Shown piece after piece: positions 16,496 through 26,371 of a stretch of 42,810 nt of DNA. The first letter of the stretch is position 1; every line of letters begins with the position of its first letter. Origin of the DNA: Clostridia bacterium (GTDB lineage: Bacteria; Bacillota; Clostridia; Oscillospirales; Acutalibacteraceae); assembly GCA_029098305.1 (NCBI GenBank), contig JAQXOB010000013.1, positions 1 through 42,810 of the forward strand, read 5' to 3'. The position numbers were made by a program, and so were the translations under genes. Below the pieces are notes generated by a model, which saw only the letters and a list, made by a program, of their open reading frames with translations, did no database searches and was not told where the DNA came from.

Positions 16496-17095
16496 TTACT
16501 TGGAGTACAACTCAACGATGAGAGTTTCTTCAACTGGTAAGTCGATATCGTCACGCTCTGGCATAGCCAAAACCTTACCGCTGAGCTCGTTCTTAGCTCT
16601 TTCAAGCCACTTTGGTGCTGCAACGAATGTGTCACTGCCGGCAAGATCTTTAAATCTTGTTGTGCTGCGGCTCTTCTCGCAAACAGCGATAACATCTCCA
16701 ACCTTGATAAGGAATGAAGGGATGTTTACTCTCTTGCCGTTTACTGTGAAGTGACCATGGTTAACAAGCTGTCTTGCTTCTCTTCTTGTCTTAGCAAATC
16801 CGAGTCTGAAAACTACGTTGTCAAGTCTACGCTCGAGCATGATAAGGAGCTCTTCACCGGTCTTACCGCCGGCCTTAGCTGCCTTTTCGTAGTACATTCT
16901 GAACTGCTTCTCCATAACGCCATATACAAACTTAACCTTCTGCTTCTCTGTGAGCTGTAAGCTATACTCGCTCTTCTTTCTTCTGGTGTTTGCGTTAGCA
17001 TTTCTGGTTGTATTCTTTTTAGAATAGCCCATTACTGCCGGGGAAATTCCCAATGTTTTGCAACGCTTAGCAATAGGCTGCATATTCTTAGCCAT
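16496..17095 (-). CDS. rpsD: 30S ribosomal protein S4
   Basis: This 199-residue protein has the S4 RNA-binding domain (LERRLDNVVFRLGFAKTRRE, then VNGKRVNIPSFLIKVGDVI). S4 starts assembly of the 30S body and lies at the mRNA entry side. In many bacteria it represses its own operon; here it stands between rpsK and rpoA, so any such control would act on the alpha-type segment. The N-terminal zinc-finger Cys residues found in some S4 proteins are absent. Confidence 0.99.
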   Translation of the reverse strand: MAKNMQPIAKRCKTLGISPAVMGYSKKNTTRNANANTRRKKSEYSLQLTEKQKVKFVYGVMEKQFRMYYEKAAKAGGKTGEELLIMLERRLDNVVFRLGFAKTRREARQLVNHGHFTVNGKRVNIPSFLIKVGDVIAVCEKSRSTTRFKDLAGSDTFVAAPKWLERAKNELSGKVLAMPERDDIDLPVEETLIVELYSK

Positions 17096-17120
17096 CAGCT
17101 TTTTCCTCCTTTAATATATG

Positions 17121-17525
17121 TTATACACGTCTTCTCTTTGGAGGACGGCATCCGTTATGCGGAATAGGTGTTACATCCTTGATCATGCTTACTTCAAGGC
17201 CTGCACTCTGCAAAGCTCTGATAGCTGCTTCACGACCTGCACCTGGTCCTTTAACGAAAACTTCTACAGTCTTCATGCCATGCTCCATAGCTGCCTTAGC
17301 TGCTGTTTCTGCTGCACTCTGTGCTGCAAATGGAGTAGATTTTCTTGAACCTCTGAAGCCCAATTCGCCTGCGCTTGCCCAAGAAACGGCATTTCCCTGA
17401 GTATCTGAAATTGTAACGATTGTATTATTAAATGTGGACTGGATGTGTGCTGTGCCACGCTCGATATTCTTGCGTTCACGGCGACGGCGCACTGTGCCCT
17501 TTTTTCCACCCTTAGGTGCTGCCAT
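17121..17525 (-). CDS. rpsK: 30S ribosomal protein S11
   Basis: This 134-residue protein is S11: [20 protein letters not shown], the [19 protein letters not shown] block and the basic tail CRPPKRRRV are all present. S11 lies on the 30S platform beside the E site. It is 17 nt downstream of rpsM, and a good AGGAGG site precedes the ATG. Confidence 0.99.
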   Translation of the reverse strand: MAAPKGGKKGTVRRRRERKNIERGTAHIQSTFNNTIVTISDTQGNAVSWASAGELGFRGSRKSTPFAAQSAAETAAKAAMEHGMKTVEVFVKGPGAGREAAIRALQSAGLEVSMIKDVTPIPHNGCRPPKRRRV

Positions 17526-17542
17526 TTTTAATTCCTCCTCGC

Positions 17543-17911
17543 TTACTTCTTCTTATTGGCCATTGTCTTTCTCGGGCCCTTACGGGTACGAGCATTTGTC
17601 TTAGAACGCTGTCCTCTTACGGGGAGTCCTTTTCTATGACGTACGCCTCTGTAGCATCCGATTTCGATAAGTCTCTTAATATCGAATGCGATGTCACGGC
17701 GAAGGTCACCTTCTACACGACAATTGTGGTCTATATATTCTCTTAATTTTGCTACATCATCTTCGGTCAAATCTCTAACACGAGTGTCAGGATTGATACC
17801 TGTTGCAGCGATAATATCGCCAGCTGTTTTTCTGCCTATACCGTAGATATATGTCAAACCGATTTCGATTCTCTTATCTCTCGGAAGGTCAACACCGGAT
17901 ATACGTGCCAT
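17543..17911 (-). CDS. rpsM: 30S ribosomal protein S13
   Basis: This 122-residue protein is S13: it begins [20 protein letters not shown], holds the helix-two-turn-helix core and ends in the basic tail [19 protein letters not shown] that contacts P-site tRNA. S13 forms bridges with the 50S subunit in the 30S head. It is the first larger gene after rpmJ; the 57-nt gap contains an AT-rich stretch and the GGAGGTG site. Confidence 0.99.
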   Translation of the reverse strand: MARISGVDLPRDKRIEIGLTYIYGIGRKTAGDIIAATGINPDTRVRDLTEDDVAKLREYIDHNCRVEGDLRRDIAFDIKRLIEIGCYRGVRHRKGLPVRGQRSKTNARTRKGPRKTMANKKK

Positions 17912-17968
17912 GTTTTATTGCACCTCCATAATTATTTAAAAAAACTGTTTTAATATAGATTTGAATTA

Positions 17969-18082
17969 TTAGCCCTGACGCTGTTTGTGCTTAGGGTTTT
18001 CGCAGATAACCATAATCTTGCCGTTACGCTTGATTATCTTGCACTTTTCACAAATCTTTTTAACAGAAGGTCTGACTTTCAT
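17969..18082 (-). CDS. rpmJ: 50S ribosomal protein L36
   Basis: This 37-codon gene encodes [20 protein letters not shown] and ends KHKQRQG, the standard L36 sequence. The zinc ligands (CEKC, a later Cys and His) are present, so this is the zinc-binding form rather than the Cys-free paralogue made under zinc starvation. It lies between infA and rpsM as in most Firmicutes. Confidence 0.98.
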   Translation of the reverse strand: MKVRPSVKKICEKCKIIKRNGKIMVICENPKHKQRQG

Positions 18083-18117
18083 TGTATAATCATTCCTTTC
18101 TCAATATCTAATATATA

Positions 18118-18336
18118 TTATTTACTTCTCCATGTGATACGGCCCTTTGTGAGGTCGTAAGGTGACATCTCAACTGTAACCTTATCACCGGGAATTATTT
18201 TTATATAGTTCATTCTGAGCTTGCCCGAAATATGAGCAAGGATCGAATGTCCGTTTGGAAGCTCCACCGTAAACTGTGCGTTTGGCAAAGCCTCTTTAAC
18301 CGTACCAACTATTTCGATTACGTCATCCTTTGACAA
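18118..18336 (-). CDS. infA: Translation initiation factor IF-1
   Basis: This 72-residue protein is IF-1, an S1/OB-fold protein that blocks the ribosomal A site during initiation: [36 protein letters not shown] and the closing ITWRSK are diagnostic. The start codon is TTG, preceded by AGGAGG at good spacing. No better ATG exists in frame. A weak start may tune IF-1 level. Confidence 0.98.
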   Translation of the reverse strand: MSKDDVIEIVGTVKEALPNAQFTVELPNGHSILAHISGKLRMNYIKIIPGDKVTVEMSPYDLTKGRITWRSK

Positions 18337-18341
18337 AGCTA

Positions 18342-18611
18342 TTACCCTCCTAAGATTTCTTCAGAATAATCACTATTTCTGAAGATAGCAAGTGATTTTC
18401 TTATCTGGCGGTTTGTTCTCATTGATTCTTCATCAACAACCGTTTTTGTAAATGACACGTGCATTGGCTTTTTTCTCTTTGGCGATTCGAGCATTCTATG
18501 CTTGCCATCGCAAACATAAAGATACTTTTCATCATATGCAATCACCACAAGAGCATCGCCTTTATCGTGTCCTGCTTTTGAAATAACAATTTGTCCTTTT
18601 GAAATTCCCAT
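18342..18611 (-). CDS. KOW-domain RNA-binding protein (L14e-like)
   Basis: This 89-residue protein has an N-terminal KOW motif ([20 protein letters not shown]) followed by [18 protein letters not shown], similar to archaeal/eukaryotic L14e. Clostridia commonly keep such a gene between map and infA. It probably binds rRNA or ribosome precursors, but its function is not established. It is 5 nt from infA and 16 nt from map, so it is made together with them. Confidence 0.9.
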   Translation of the reverse strand: MGISKGQIVISKAGHDKGDALVVIAYDEKYLYVCDGKHRMLESPKRKKPMHVSFTKTVVDEESMRTNRQIRKSLAIFRNSDYSEEILGG

Positions 18612-18627
18612 AAAACAATTCCTCCAC

Positions 18628-19380
18628 TTAGTCTGCAGAGGTCAGGATTACAGGACCATCAGATGTTATCGCTATTGTGTGTTCAAAATGCGCAGATAGT
18701 TTTCCGTCTGCGGTTATCGTGGTCCATTCATCATCAAGCACCTTCACTCTGTGGGTGCCTACGTTTACCATTGGCTCAATAGCGATTGTCATGCCCGGCA
18801 TAAGGCGTTGGCCTCTTCCGGGTGTTCCGAAATTAGGTACGCTCGGTTCTTCATGCAGCTTCGCACCTACTCCATGGCCGACAAAATCACGTACCACCGA
18901 GTAACTGCGAGGTTCGACATACCTCTGCACAGCACTACCTATATCACCAAGCCTGTTACCTACCACAGCAGCCTTTATTCCTAAGAAAAGGCTTTCTTTT
19001 GTAGCCTCTAAGAGCTGCTGAGCCTCGGCGCTTATATCTCCGCAAGGAAAAGTCCATGCGTTGTCGCCGTGATAACCCTCAAAGAACGCTCCCACATCAA
19101 TACTCACGATGTCGCCGTTCTTTATAATCTGTTTTTTTGAAGGTATGCCATGGATGACCACATTATTTACAGATATACACGCACTAGCCGGAAATCCGCC
19201 ATATCCGAGAAACGAAGGCGTTGCGCCTTGTTTCTCGATATATTTTCTGACGATGCTATCAAGCTCGGCAGTTGAAACGCCGGGCTCTACAGCCTCACCG
19301 GCTAGAAGAAGAGCCTTTTGAGCTATTCTTCCTGCGTCTTTCATCATAGAAAGTTCACGTGCCGTTTTTAATATTATCAT
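18628..19380 (-). CDS. map: Methionine aminopeptidase, type I
   Basis: This 250-residue protein is a type I methionine aminopeptidase that removes initiator Met from nascent chains. The metal ligands are visible: Asp in SIDVGAFFEGYHGDNAW (two Asp), His in FVGHGVGAKLHEEP, Glu in AIEPMV and Glu in HFEHTIAIT. The N-terminal SH3-binding zinc region of some actinobacterial forms is absent. It follows adk by 6 nt, the usual secY-adk-map order. Confidence 0.99.
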   Translation of the reverse strand: MIILKTARELSMMKDAGRIAQKALLLAGEAVEPGVSTAELDSIVRKYIEKQGATPSFLGYGGFPASACISVNNVVIHGIPSKKQIIKNGDIVSIDVGAFFEGYHGDNAWTFPCGDISAEAQQLLEATKESLFLGIKAAVVGNRLGDIGSAVQRYVEPRSYSVVRDFVGHGVGAKLHEEPSVPNFGTPGRGQRLMPGMTIAIEPMVNVGTHRVKVLDDEWTTITADGKLSAHFEHTIAITSDGPVILTSAD

Positions 19381-19386
19381 AGCTGA

Positions 19387-20016
19387 TTACTCCAAAGCTT
19401 CGAATACAAGTCTTGTTGTATCAGCAACCTCGTCCTGTCCTTCTACTATAACAAGCTTGTTTTGAGCTTCATAGTAGCTTTTAAGTGGCTCGGTTTCTTT
19501 ATGATATATTTCAAGACGGGATAAAACCGTATCTGGATGATCATCCTTACGTTGAACAAGGGTGCCTGAGCAAGCATCACACACGCCATCTACACTTGGT
19601 TTTTTGAACTCAAGGTGATAGCTTGCGCCACACTTCTCACAAACACGGCGTCCGGACATTCTGGCTGCAATCTTGTCATCAGCTACTTCGATATCAACTA
19701 CCTTGTCGATGACAATGCCCATCTTATCCAGAGCCTCAGCCTGAGGAATAGTTCTTGGGAAACCATCAAGGATAAATCCGCCTGCGCAGTCTTCCTTTGC
19801 AAGTCTTTCCTTAATAATGCCGATAACTACCTCATCAGGAACAAGCTTGCCTTCGTCCATATAAGACTTAGCTTTCAAGCCCATTTCTGTGCCGCTTCTC
19901 AACGCTTCTCTAATAATATTTCCCGTAGAAATTGCGGGAATATTGAATTTTTCGCAGATTTTCTCTGCCTGGGTGCCTTTTCCGGCACCCGGTGCGCCTA
20001 ACAAAATTATCTTCAT
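19387..20016 (-). CDS. adk: Adenylate kinase
   Basis: This 209-residue protein has the P-loop GAPGAGKGT near its N-terminus, the NMP-binding segment STGNIIREALRSGTEMG, the DGFPRT motif and a zinc-type LID with four Cys (CEKC, CDAC). It interconverts AMP, ADP and ATP. I chose the ATG at 20016, with AGAGGAG upstream, over an in-frame codon 11 residues earlier that lacks a binding site and overlaps secY. Confidence 0.99.
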   Translation of the reverse strand: MKIILLGAPGAGKGTQAEKICEKFNIPAISTGNIIREALRSGTEMGLKAKSYMDEGKLVPDEVVIGIIKERLAKEDCAGGFILDGFPRTIPQAEALDKMGIVIDKVVDIEVADDKIAARMSGRRVCEKCGASYHLEFKKPSVDGVCDACSGTLVQRKDDHPDTVLSRLEIYHKETEPLKSYYEAQNKLVIVEGQDEVADTTRLVFEALE

Positions 20017-20041
20017 ATGGTTTAATACTCCTCTGTTGTCA

Positions 20042-21388
20042 TTAATCAAGGAAGCCCTTGTAATGACGCATCATGATTTGTGATTCAAGTTGCTTTGTTG
20101 TGTCAAGAGCAACACCAACAAGGATGATGACGGATGTACCACCCATTGAAAGACCGCCCATGCTACCCACCTTTGTATAGATGAGTGGAACAATAGCAAT
20201 CACTGAAAGGAACAAAGCTCCGATAAGTGTGATTCTGGAAAGAATCTTAGCTATGAAATCTGAGGTTGGTCTGCCAGGACGAATACCGGGAATAGTACCG
20301 TTGTTCTGACGAAGATTGTTAGCCATTTCGATTGGATTGTACTGAATTGTAGTATAGAAATAAGCAAAAGCCAAAATCAATACGAAGTACAAGCCGATAT
20401 ATACCCAGCTTGATGTTTTGAAGGCGTTGAGGAAAGCAGCCCAGAAGCCACTTGTTGCCTCGCCTGTGAACAAGCTGATTGTAGATGGAATAGAAAGAAT
20501 AGAACTTGCGAAGATGATTGGAAGCACGCCGCCCATGCCAACCTTAATTGGCAAGTGGCTTGAGTTGCCGCCATACATTTTTCTGCCAACAACACGCTTT
20601 GCGTATTGGATTGGAATTCTTCTTTCTGCGTCGTTCATAAATACGATGAGCCAGATAACTGCAAGGAACAACAATACATAACCGATTGTGAGGAAGATGT
20701 ATTTTGTATCACCATTGTCTGCTACACCGGCATTCCAATAGCTACCCAATGCTCTTACACTAACAGGTAGTCTTGCAACGATACCTGCAAAGAGGAGCAT
20801 GGAAATACCATTTCCTATACCAAACTGGTTGATCTGTTCACCCATCCACATCATTACAGCTGTACCTGCTGTAAATGTGAGGATCATAACAGCTCCGGCG
20901 AATACCGCAAATCCGCCCGACTTAGCATAAGACTCAATTACATTACTTCTAAATAAGAATATATAGAAGGCTGTACCTTGGATAAGTCCTAAGCCAACGG
21001 TGACATAACGTGTGATGGCACCAATTTTCTTTCTGCCCTCGTTGCCCTCTTTGGTGAGACGCTCAAGAGCAGGAATAGCAACTGTTAAAAGCTGCATAAT
21101 AATTGAAGAGTTAATGTATGGTGTAACACCCATTGCAAACACTGTTGCATTTGAGAATGCACCACCAGACATTGTGTCAAGATATCCTAGCAAGGAATCG
21201 TTCCATGCGTTAGACTCTTCTGCAGAAGTAGAAGCTGATGTTCTCATTACATCCTGCAATGCTTCCATATTAAGGAATGGAACTGGGATTACAGAACCAA
21301 TTCTGAAAGCGATTATGATAAGTAATGTGAAAAGTAGCTTCTTACGGATATCTGCCAGCTTCCAAGCGTTTGAGAGTGTCTTAAACAT
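20042..21388 (-). CDS. secY: Preprotein translocase subunit SecY
   Basis: This 448-residue protein forms the SecYEG channel. It has ten hydrophobic helices. The first is followed by FRIGSVIPVPFLN, and the plug and pore segments include AMGVTPYINSSIIMQLL. The cytoplasmic loops GNEGRKKIGAITRYVT and PIEMANNLRQNNGTIPGIRPG, which contact SecA and the ribosome, are conserved. Its ATG overlaps the rplO stop codon by one base (TAATG), so translation is coupled. Confidence 0.99.
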   Translation of the reverse strand: MFKTLSNAWKLADIRKKLLFTLLIIIAFRIGSVIPVPFLNMEALQDVMRTSASTSAEESNAWNDSLLGYLDTMSGGAFSNATVFAMGVTPYINSSIIMQLLTVAIPALERLTKEGNEGRKKIGAITRYVTVGLGLIQGTAFYIFLFRSNVIESYAKSGGFAVFAGAVMILTFTAGTAVMMWMGEQINQFGIGNGISMLLFAGIVARLPVSVRALGSYWNAGVADNGDTKYIFLTIGYVLLFLAVIWLIVFMNDAERRIPIQYAKRVVGRKMYGGNSSHLPIKVGMGGVLPIIFASSILSIPSTISLFTGEATSGFWAAFLNAFKTSSWVYIGLYFVLILAFAYFYTTIQYNPIEMANNLRQNNGTIPGIRPGRPTSDFIAKILSRITLIGALFLSVIAIVPLIYTKVGSMGGLSMGGTSVIILVGVALDTTKQLESQIMMRHYKGFLD

Positions 21389-21894
21389 TATACCACCTCA
21401 ATCTTTCCGCCTGCTGCTTCTATTTTCTGCTTTGCAGATTCAGAATAAGGCAACTTAGCTGCCTTAGCCTTGTTCTTCTTTTGCTTTGAGAATGACATTG
21501 GGTCATCTGTGAGCTTCTGAAGTTTGAGTGTAACGTTCTTTTTGAGTTCGCCGTTACCAAGAACCTTAACTCCATCAAAGGAGTTCTTTACAAGACCTGC
21601 ATTTCTGAGAGCCTCTACATCTACTACTGCACCGTTCTCAAATCTGTTGAGATCTTCAACATTAATGTTAACGATTTTCTTAGCGAAGATGTTGTTGAAA
21701 CCTCTCTTAGGAATACGTCTTGCGAGAGGCATCTGACCGCCTTCAAAGCTTGGACGCATACCTCTGCCTGCTCTTGCCTTTTGACCTTTATGTCCCTTAC
21801 CGGCTGTTTTACCCCAGCCGGAACCGTGACCACGACCGATACGCTTTACGCTCTTCTTTGAGCCTGCTACCGGTGAAAGTTCATGCAACTTCAT
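21388..21894 (-). CDS. rplO: 50S ribosomal protein L15
   Basis: This 168-residue protein is L15: [20 protein letters not shown], the Gly/Arg-rich arm [20 protein letters not shown] and [10 protein letters not shown] are diagnostic. It threads through 23S rRNA near the 5S particle. I chose the ATG at 21894, 11 nt after AGGAGG; an in-frame GTG four codons earlier overlaps that site. Confidence 0.99.
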   Translation of the reverse strand: MKLHELSPVAGSKKSVKRIGRGHGSGWGKTAGKGHKGQKARAGRGMRPSFEGGQMPLARRIPKRGFNNIFAKKIVNINVEDLNRFENGAVVDVEALRNAGLVKNSFDGVKVLGNGELKKNVTLKLQKLTDDPMSFSKQKKNKAKAAKLPYSESAKQKIEAAGGKIEVV

Positions 21895-21914
21895 ATCTTT
21901 TCGCACCTCCTTGC

Positions 21915-22094
21915 TTACGCTTCATTAACCTCGATGAGGTGGATTATTTTTGCCACTTTACCTTTTGTCTGTGCGTTGTCAGGCTGACAGGTTGTGTCGC
22001 CGATCTTGCGCAAACCAAGGCTGTTGGCGGTTGCAATCTGGTCCTTCTTGCAGCCGATAAGACTTCTTGTCAGCTTGATGTTTACATTAGCCAT
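21915..22094 (-). CDS. rpmD: 50S ribosomal protein L30
   Basis: This 59-residue protein reads [20 protein letters not shown], then [13 protein letters not shown], the standard L30 pattern. It is short and lies between rpsE (16 nt upstream) and rplO (20 nt downstream), as expected for the spc operon. Its ribosome-binding site GGGGG is unusual but well placed. Confidence 0.98.
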   Translation of the reverse strand: MANVNIKLTRSLIGCKKDQIATANSLGLRKIGDTTCQPDNAQTKGKVAKIIHLIEVNEA

Positions 22095-22110
22095 AATTGC
22101 TACCCCCTAA

Positions 22111-22608
22111 TTATAAAATTTGATCTACAGATTTGCCACGAACTGCGGCAACTTCTTCTGCTGTACGCAATGACTGTAAGCCCTTAAGAGTAGCTCTTAC
22201 AACATTGCAAGGACTGTTAGAACGCAGAGCCTTTGTTCTGATATCCTTGATACCTACTGCTTCAACAACTGCACGAACAGGGCCACCTGCGATAACACCG
22301 GTACCAGGTGCAGCTGGCTTCATCAAAACTCTACCAGCACCATACTCACCGATGATCTCGTGAGGAATTGTAGAACCCTTAAGAGAAACCTTCATGAGGT
22401 TTTTCTTAGCGTCCTCGATACCCTTGCGGATAGCATCTGGAACTTCGCCTGCTTTACCAATGCCGAAGCCTACTGTGCCGTTACCGTCACCAACTACTAC
22501 TAAAGCTGCGAACTTGTAGATACGTCCGCCCTTTACAGTTTTTGATACACGGTTAATAGCAACAACTCTTTCTTTTAATTCCATTACGGATGCGTCAATA
22601 TTAGCCAA
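22111..22608 (-). CDS. rpsE: 30S ribosomal protein S5
   Basis: This 165-residue protein is S5: [20 protein letters not shown], the [21 protein letters not shown] core and the [19 protein letters not shown] block are complete. S5 is part of the mRNA helicase and decoding-fidelity region of the 30S subunit. The start codon is TTG with AGGAGG seven bases upstream; the next ATG (residue 9) would remove conserved N-terminal residues. Confidence 0.98.
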   Translation of the reverse strand: MANIDASVMELKERVVAINRVSKTVKGGRIYKFAALVVVGDGNGTVGFGIGKAGEVPDAIRKGIEDAKKNLMKVSLKGSTIPHEIIGEYGAGRVLMKPAAPGTGVIAGGPVRAVVEAVGIKDIRTKALRSNSPCNVVRATLKGLQSLRTAEEVAAVRGKSVDQIL

Positions 22609-22625
22609 AGTTATTCCTCCTTACC

Positions 22626-22985
22626 TTAGAACTTGAGACCGCCCTTGCGAGCGCCTTCGGCCAATTCCTTGACACGGCCGTGAAATATATAACCGCCTCT
22701 GTCAAATACAACTTCAGCGATACCTGCTTTTGCTGCTCTCTGTGCTACCAATTCGCCAACCTTGAAAGCTGCTTCTTTGTTTCCGCCGTTACCTGCAATT
22801 TCCTTGTCAAGTGTGGAAGCTGCGGCAAGAGTTACGCCCTTAACATCATCTATTACCTGAGCGTAGATGTTCTTGTTGGAGCGGAAAACGTCTAAACGTG
22901 GGCACTCAGCAGTACCGTTGATTTTGTTACGAACTCTGAGATGACGCTTAATACGGGCTTTGTTTTTATCAGCCTTATTTACCAT
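22626..22985 (-). CDS. rplR: 50S ribosomal protein L18
   Basis: This 119-residue protein is L18, which binds 5S rRNA: the basic N-terminus ([19 protein letters not shown]), [19 protein letters not shown] and [25 protein letters not shown] in two blocks are typical. The C-terminal GLKF end is canonical. It lies 17 nt after rplF. Confidence 0.99.
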   Translation of the reverse strand: MVNKADKNKARIKRHLRVRNKINGTAECPRLDVFRSNKNIYAQVIDDVKGVTLAAASTLDKEIAGNGGNKEAAFKVGELVAQRAAKAGIAEVVFDRGGYIFHGRVKELAEGARKGGLKF

Positions 22986-23002
22986 TTTAATTCACTCCTT
23001 AA

Positions 23003-23542
23003 TTATTTCTTACCGGTTTTTCCTTCCTTACGGCGGATATACTCATCAACATATTTAATACCCTTGCCCTTATATGGCTCCGGTGGGCGCTTCTCTCTAA
23101 CTTCGGCAGCAAACTGACCAACCTTTTGCTTATCAGCGCCAAGAATTATAATTTTGTTTGGATTTGGAACTTCGATTGTGATGTCCTCTGTGTCGTGCAT
23201 AACAACTGTGTGAGAATAACCGAGGTTCATAACAAGATCCTTACCCTGCTTCTGTACACGATAACCAACACCGTTTACATCAAGCTCCTTTTTGTAACCC
23301 TCAGTAACACCAACCATCATGTTTGCAATGAGTGTACGAGTGAGGCCATGAAGGCTTCTGTTAAGCTTATTGTCATCAGGACGTGTAACTGTGATCACCG
23401 CACCGTCAATATTAACAGACATATTTGGGTGAATGGTCTGGGTTAATGTACCCTTAGGGCCCTTTACTGTTAAAACGCCAGCGTCGAGTTTTACATCGAC
23501 TCCAGCGGGAATATTTATGGGTTTTCTTCCAATTCGAGACAT
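23003..23542 (-). CDS. rplF: 50S ribosomal protein L6
   Basis: This 179-residue protein is L6 with its two similar domains: [20 protein letters not shown] at the N-terminus and [15 protein letters not shown] near the C-terminus. It contacts the factor-binding region of the 50S subunit. The ATG at 23542 follows GGAGGTG; the open frame continues 50 codons upstream into rpsH but those residues are not L6-like. Confidence 0.99.
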   Translation of the reverse strand: MSRIGRKPINIPAGVDVKLDAGVLTVKGPKGTLTQTIHPNMSVNIDGAVITVTRPDDNKLNRSLHGLTRTLIANMMVGVTEGYKKELDVNGVGYRVQKQGKDLVMNLGYSHTVVMHDTEDITIEVPNPNKIIILGADKQKVGQFAAEVREKRPPEPYKGKGIKYVDEYIRRKEGKTGKK

Positions 23543-23556
23543 TTCAGTACACCTCC

Positions 23557-23955
23557 TTACCAAATAAATGCCAATACTTCGCCACCGACATTTTCTTTGC
23601 GAGCCTTGCGGTCGGTCATAATGCCCTTTGATGTCGAAATAATTGCTACGCCAAGACCCTTCATTACTCTTGGCATATCTTCTACACTGCAATACTGACG
23701 CAAGCCTGGCTTAGAAACTCTTCTTAAACCTGTGATAGCTGGAGCCTTGCCCTCGCCATACTTAAGAGCAACTCTGATAATGCCCTGCTTACCGTCATCT
23801 ATTACATTGAAACCTCTTACGTATCCTTCATCTACGAGAATCTGGCAAATAGCCTTTTTCATGTTAGATGCAGGAATTTCTACGGAGTCATGCTTTGCAC
23901 TACTCGCATTGCGAATTCTGGTGAGCAGATCTCCTATTGTATCTGTAATTTGCAT
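23557..23955 (-). CDS. rpsH: 30S ribosomal protein S8
   Basis: This 132-residue protein is S8: [20 protein letters not shown], the [20 protein letters not shown] block and the LAFIW ending are diagnostic. S8 binds helix 21 of 16S rRNA and, in E. coli, represses spc-operon translation at the rplE start. Whether such feedback exists here cannot be read from the sequence. Confidence 0.99.
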   Translation of the reverse strand: MQITDTIGDLLTRIRNASSAKHDSVEIPASNMKKAICQILVDEGYVRGFNVIDDGKQGIIRVALKYGEGKAPAITGLRRVSKPGLRQYCSVEDMPRVMKGLGVAIISTSKGIMTDRKARKENVGGEVLAFIW

Positions 23956-23979
23956 TCCAATTACCTCCTTTGCTAAGCC

Positions 23980-24165
23980 TTACCAACTTGCCTTTTTAAC
24001 GCCAGGAATTTCGCCCTTGTAGGCTAATTCTCTGAAGCAAATACGGCAAATACCAAACTTGCGAAGGTAGGCGTGGGGTCTGCCGCAGATTTTGCATCTG
24101 TTATAATGTCTTGTGGAAAATTTTGCTTCTCTCTGTTGCTTAATCTTCATTGAAGTCTTTGCCAC
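23980..24165 (-). CDS. rpsN: 30S ribosomal protein S14, zinc-binding type
   Basis: This 61-residue protein is the short, zinc-binding S14 (type Z): CKICGRPH and CRICFRELA supply the four Cys ligands. No longer zinc-free paralogue is present in this window. The start codon is GTG, seven bases after AGGAGG. It lies between rplE and rpsH as usual. Confidence 0.98.
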   Translation of the reverse strand: MAKTSMKIKQQREAKFSTRHYNRCKICGRPHAYLRKFGICRICFRELAYKGEIPGVKKASW

Positions 24166-24177
24166 AAAAATACCTCC

Positions 24178-24717
24178 TTACTTCGCAAACGGAGCGCCCA
24201 TAAGTGTTAAAAGCTCACGAGCCTCTTCGTCGGTGTCAGCGGTTGTGACAAAGCAAATATCCATGCCACGAACCTTATCTATCTTATCATAATCTATTTC
24301 AGGGAAAATGAGCTGCTCTTTGATGCCCATGTTGTAATTGCCACGGCCGTCAAATGAGTTTGCATTGATACCTCTGAAGTCACGTACTCTTGGGAGTGCG
24401 AGATTGAACAATCTGTCAATGAACTCATACATTCTCTCGCCTCTGAGAGTAACCTTTGCGCCGATGTTCATACCCTCACGCAATTTAAAGTTTGCAACAG
24501 ATTTACGAGCCTTACATACTACAGGCTTTTGACCTGTGATAGCTGCGAGGTCTGTGCAGATAGCATCGATAACCTTTGCGTTATCTTTTGCTTCGCCAGC
24601 GCCTACGTTGATAACTACCTTATCAAGCTTTGGAATCTGCATTACACTTTTGTAGCCAAACTTTTTCATAAGGGCTGGTGCAACATCGCTTTTATACATT
24701 TCTGCTAATCTTGCCAT
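24178..24717 (-). CDS. rplE: 50S ribosomal protein L5
   Basis: This 179-residue protein is L5: the N-terminal [14 protein letters not shown]-type start, [39 protein letters not shown] and [19 protein letters not shown] are all present. L5 binds 5S rRNA and contacts P-site tRNA at the central protuberance. Length matches the family. Confidence 0.99.
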   Translation of the reverse strand: MARLAEMYKSDVAPALMKKFGYKSVMQIPKLDKVVINVGAGEAKDNAKVIDAICTDLAAITGQKPVVCKARKSVANFKLREGMNIGAKVTLRGERMYEFIDRLFNLALPRVRDFRGINANSFDGRGNYNMGIKEQLIFPEIDYDKIDKVRGMDICFVTTADTDEEARELLTLMGAPFAK

Positions 24718-24733
24718 TTCTTATGCCCTCCTA

Positions 24734-25051
24734 TTAAAATGCTTCGTTGCACTTTTTGCAAACGCGCTCTTTTGAGCCGTCTTCATAAAGCTTGTGACCT
24801 ACACGGGTAGGCTTGTTGCAACGTGGGCATACAAGCTGAACCTTGCAAGCATACATTGCGCCTTCAGCCTCTACGATGCCACCGGTTTCACCCATACTTC
24901 TAGGTTTGATATGCTTTGTTACCATGTTGATCTTCTCAACGATAACCTTGCCCTCACTTGGGCTAACTGCGAGAACCTTGCCTTTTCTGCCACGGTCCTT
25001 ACCGCTCAATACGATGACAGTGTCACCTGTTTTTACATGAACCTTATTCAT
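24734..25051 (-). CDS. rplX: 50S ribosomal protein L24
   Basis: This 105-residue protein is L24 with its KOW motif (GDTVIVLSGKDRGRKGKVLA). The C-terminal half has CPRC and CKKC pairs around NKPTRVGHKLYEDGSKERV, the zinc-ribbon-bearing form common in Clostridia. It is one of the first proteins to bind 23S rRNA during assembly. Confidence 0.99.
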   Translation of the reverse strand: MNKVHVKTGDTVIVLSGKDRGRKGKVLAVSPSEGKVIVEKINMVTKHIKPRSMGETGGIVEAEGAMYACKVQLVCPRCNKPTRVGHKLYEDGSKERVCKKCNEAF

Positions 25052-25066
25052 TAGTGAACACCTCCA

Positions 25067-25435
25067 TCAAAGTACTTCTGGAGCAAGGCTCAAGATCTTA
25101 AGGTAATCCTTTTCTCTCAATTCTCTTGCTACAGGTCCAAAGATACGTGTACCTCTGGGGTTTTTATCTTCTTTAATGATAACAGCTGCATTCTCATCAA
25201 AACGAATGTATGTGCCGTCATCACGGCGTACGCCCTTTGCAGAGCGAACGACAACTGCCTTAACTACGTCGCCTTTCTTTACAACGCCGCCGGGTGCTGC
25301 CTTCTTAACAGAAGCTACCACAACGTCGCCAATGTTGGCGTACCTTCTACCGGTGCCGCCGAGCACACGGATGCACATAAGCTCCTTTGCGCCTGTGTTG
25401 TCGGCTACCTTAAGGTAGGTTTGCTGTTGTATCAC
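25067..25435 (-). CDS. rplN: 50S ribosomal protein L14
   Basis: This 122-residue protein is L14: [38 protein letters not shown] and [20 protein letters not shown] are diagnostic. L14 forms an intersubunit bridge and binds the silencing factor RsfS. The start codon is GTG, eight bases after AGGAGG. It is 29 nt downstream of rpsQ. Confidence 0.99.
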   Translation of the reverse strand: MIQQQTYLKVADNTGAKELMCIRVLGGTGRRYANIGDVVVASVKKAAPGGVVKKGDVVKAVVVRSAKGVRRDDGTYIRFDENAAVIIKEDKNPRGTRIFGPVARELREKDYLKILSLAPEVL

Positions 25436-25464
25436 AGTATTTTCCTCCTTTTACAAAGCCTAAA

Positions 25465-25725
25465 TTATTTAGCTTTTTCAATAATTTCAACGAGGCGCCA
25501 TCTCTTGTCCTTTGAAAGGGGACGGGTCTCCATAATGCGAACCTTATCGCCTACACGACACTCATTGTTTGCATCGTGTGCTTTAAATTTGATTGTACGC
25601 TTAACAATCTTTTTGTAAAGCGGATGCTTTACGCTGTTTTCAATAGCAACTACGATGGTCTTGTCCATCTTATCGCTTACTACTTTACCGACTTCGGTTT
25701 TTCTCAAATTTCTGTCCACAGCCAT
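25465..25725 (-). CDS. rpsQ: 30S ribosomal protein S17
   Basis: This 86-residue OB-fold protein is S17: [20 protein letters not shown], the [12 protein letters not shown] segment and [20 protein letters not shown] are typical. It is a primary binder of 16S rRNA in the body of the 30S subunit. It is 14 nt after rpmC. Confidence 0.99.
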   Translation of the reverse strand: MAVDRNLRKTEVGKVVSDKMDKTIVVAIENSVKHPLYKKIVKRTIKFKAHDANNECRVGDKVRIMETRPLSKDKRWRLVEIIEKAK

Positions 25726-25739
25726 TAATCCTCCTTACC

Positions 25740-25946
25740 TTATGCGTTTGCGCCGTCTTCTAGCTCGAACTGACGGAGTACAGTTTGGATTCTTGCGATA
25801 TCCTTTTTAACTGCCTTTATGCGCATCGGGTTTTCGAGCTGATTTATGGCAAGCTGAAAACGAAGGTTAAATAAATCCTTTTTGAGTTCAGCAAGCTTTT
25901 GCTCAAGCTCTTCTATTGATAATTCTCTAAGCTCTGTTGCTTTCAT
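25740..25946 (-). CDS. rpmC: 50S ribosomal protein L29
   Basis: This 68-residue helical protein is L29: [20 protein letters not shown] and [20 protein letters not shown] are diagnostic. L29 sits beside the exit tunnel and contacts trigger factor and SRP. Its ATG overlaps the rplP stop codon by one base. Confidence 0.99.
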   Translation of the reverse strand: MKATELRELSIEELEQKLAELKKDLFNLRFQLAINQLENPMRIKAVKKDIARIQTVLRQFELEDGANA

Positions 25947-26371
25947 TATTGCTCAACCCCCGTTTCCTCTTTTTTAATGAATTTGCACTTTATAGGAAGC
26001 TTGTTTGCTGCGAGACGCATAGCTTCTCTTGCTGTTTCCTCAGAAACACCGCCAAGCTCAAACAATACTCTGCCTGGCTTAACTACAGCTACCCAGTACT
26101 CAGGTGAACCTTTACCGGAACCCATTCGAGTTTCTGCTGGCTTCTCAGTAACCGGCTTATCTGGGAAAATCTTAATCCAAACTTTACCAAATCTCTTGCA
26201 GTAACGTGTCATAGCGATACGAGCTGATTCGATCTGATTTGATGTGATCCAGGAGGGCTCTAAAGCCTGAAGTCCGAAATCACCGTAAACTACCTTGTTG
26301 CCACGGAGTGCCTTACCCTTGAGGCGGCCTCTCTGAACACGGCGATATTTAACTCTCTTTGGCAATAACAT
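25946..26371 (-). CDS. rplP: 50S ribosomal protein L16
   Basis: This 141-residue protein is L16: [20 protein letters not shown], the [19 protein letters not shown] region and [20 protein letters not shown] identify it. It lies near the A site and the GTPase region. The gene overlaps rpsC (upstream) and rpmC (downstream) by one base each, so the three are translationally coupled. Confidence 0.99.
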   Translation of the reverse strand: MLLPKRVKYRRVQRGRLKGKALRGNKVVYGDFGLQALEPSWITSNQIESARIAMTRYCKRFGKVWIKIFPDKPVTEKPAETRMGSGKGSPEYWVAVVKPGRVLFELGGVSEETAREAMRLAANKLPIKCKFIKKEETGVEQ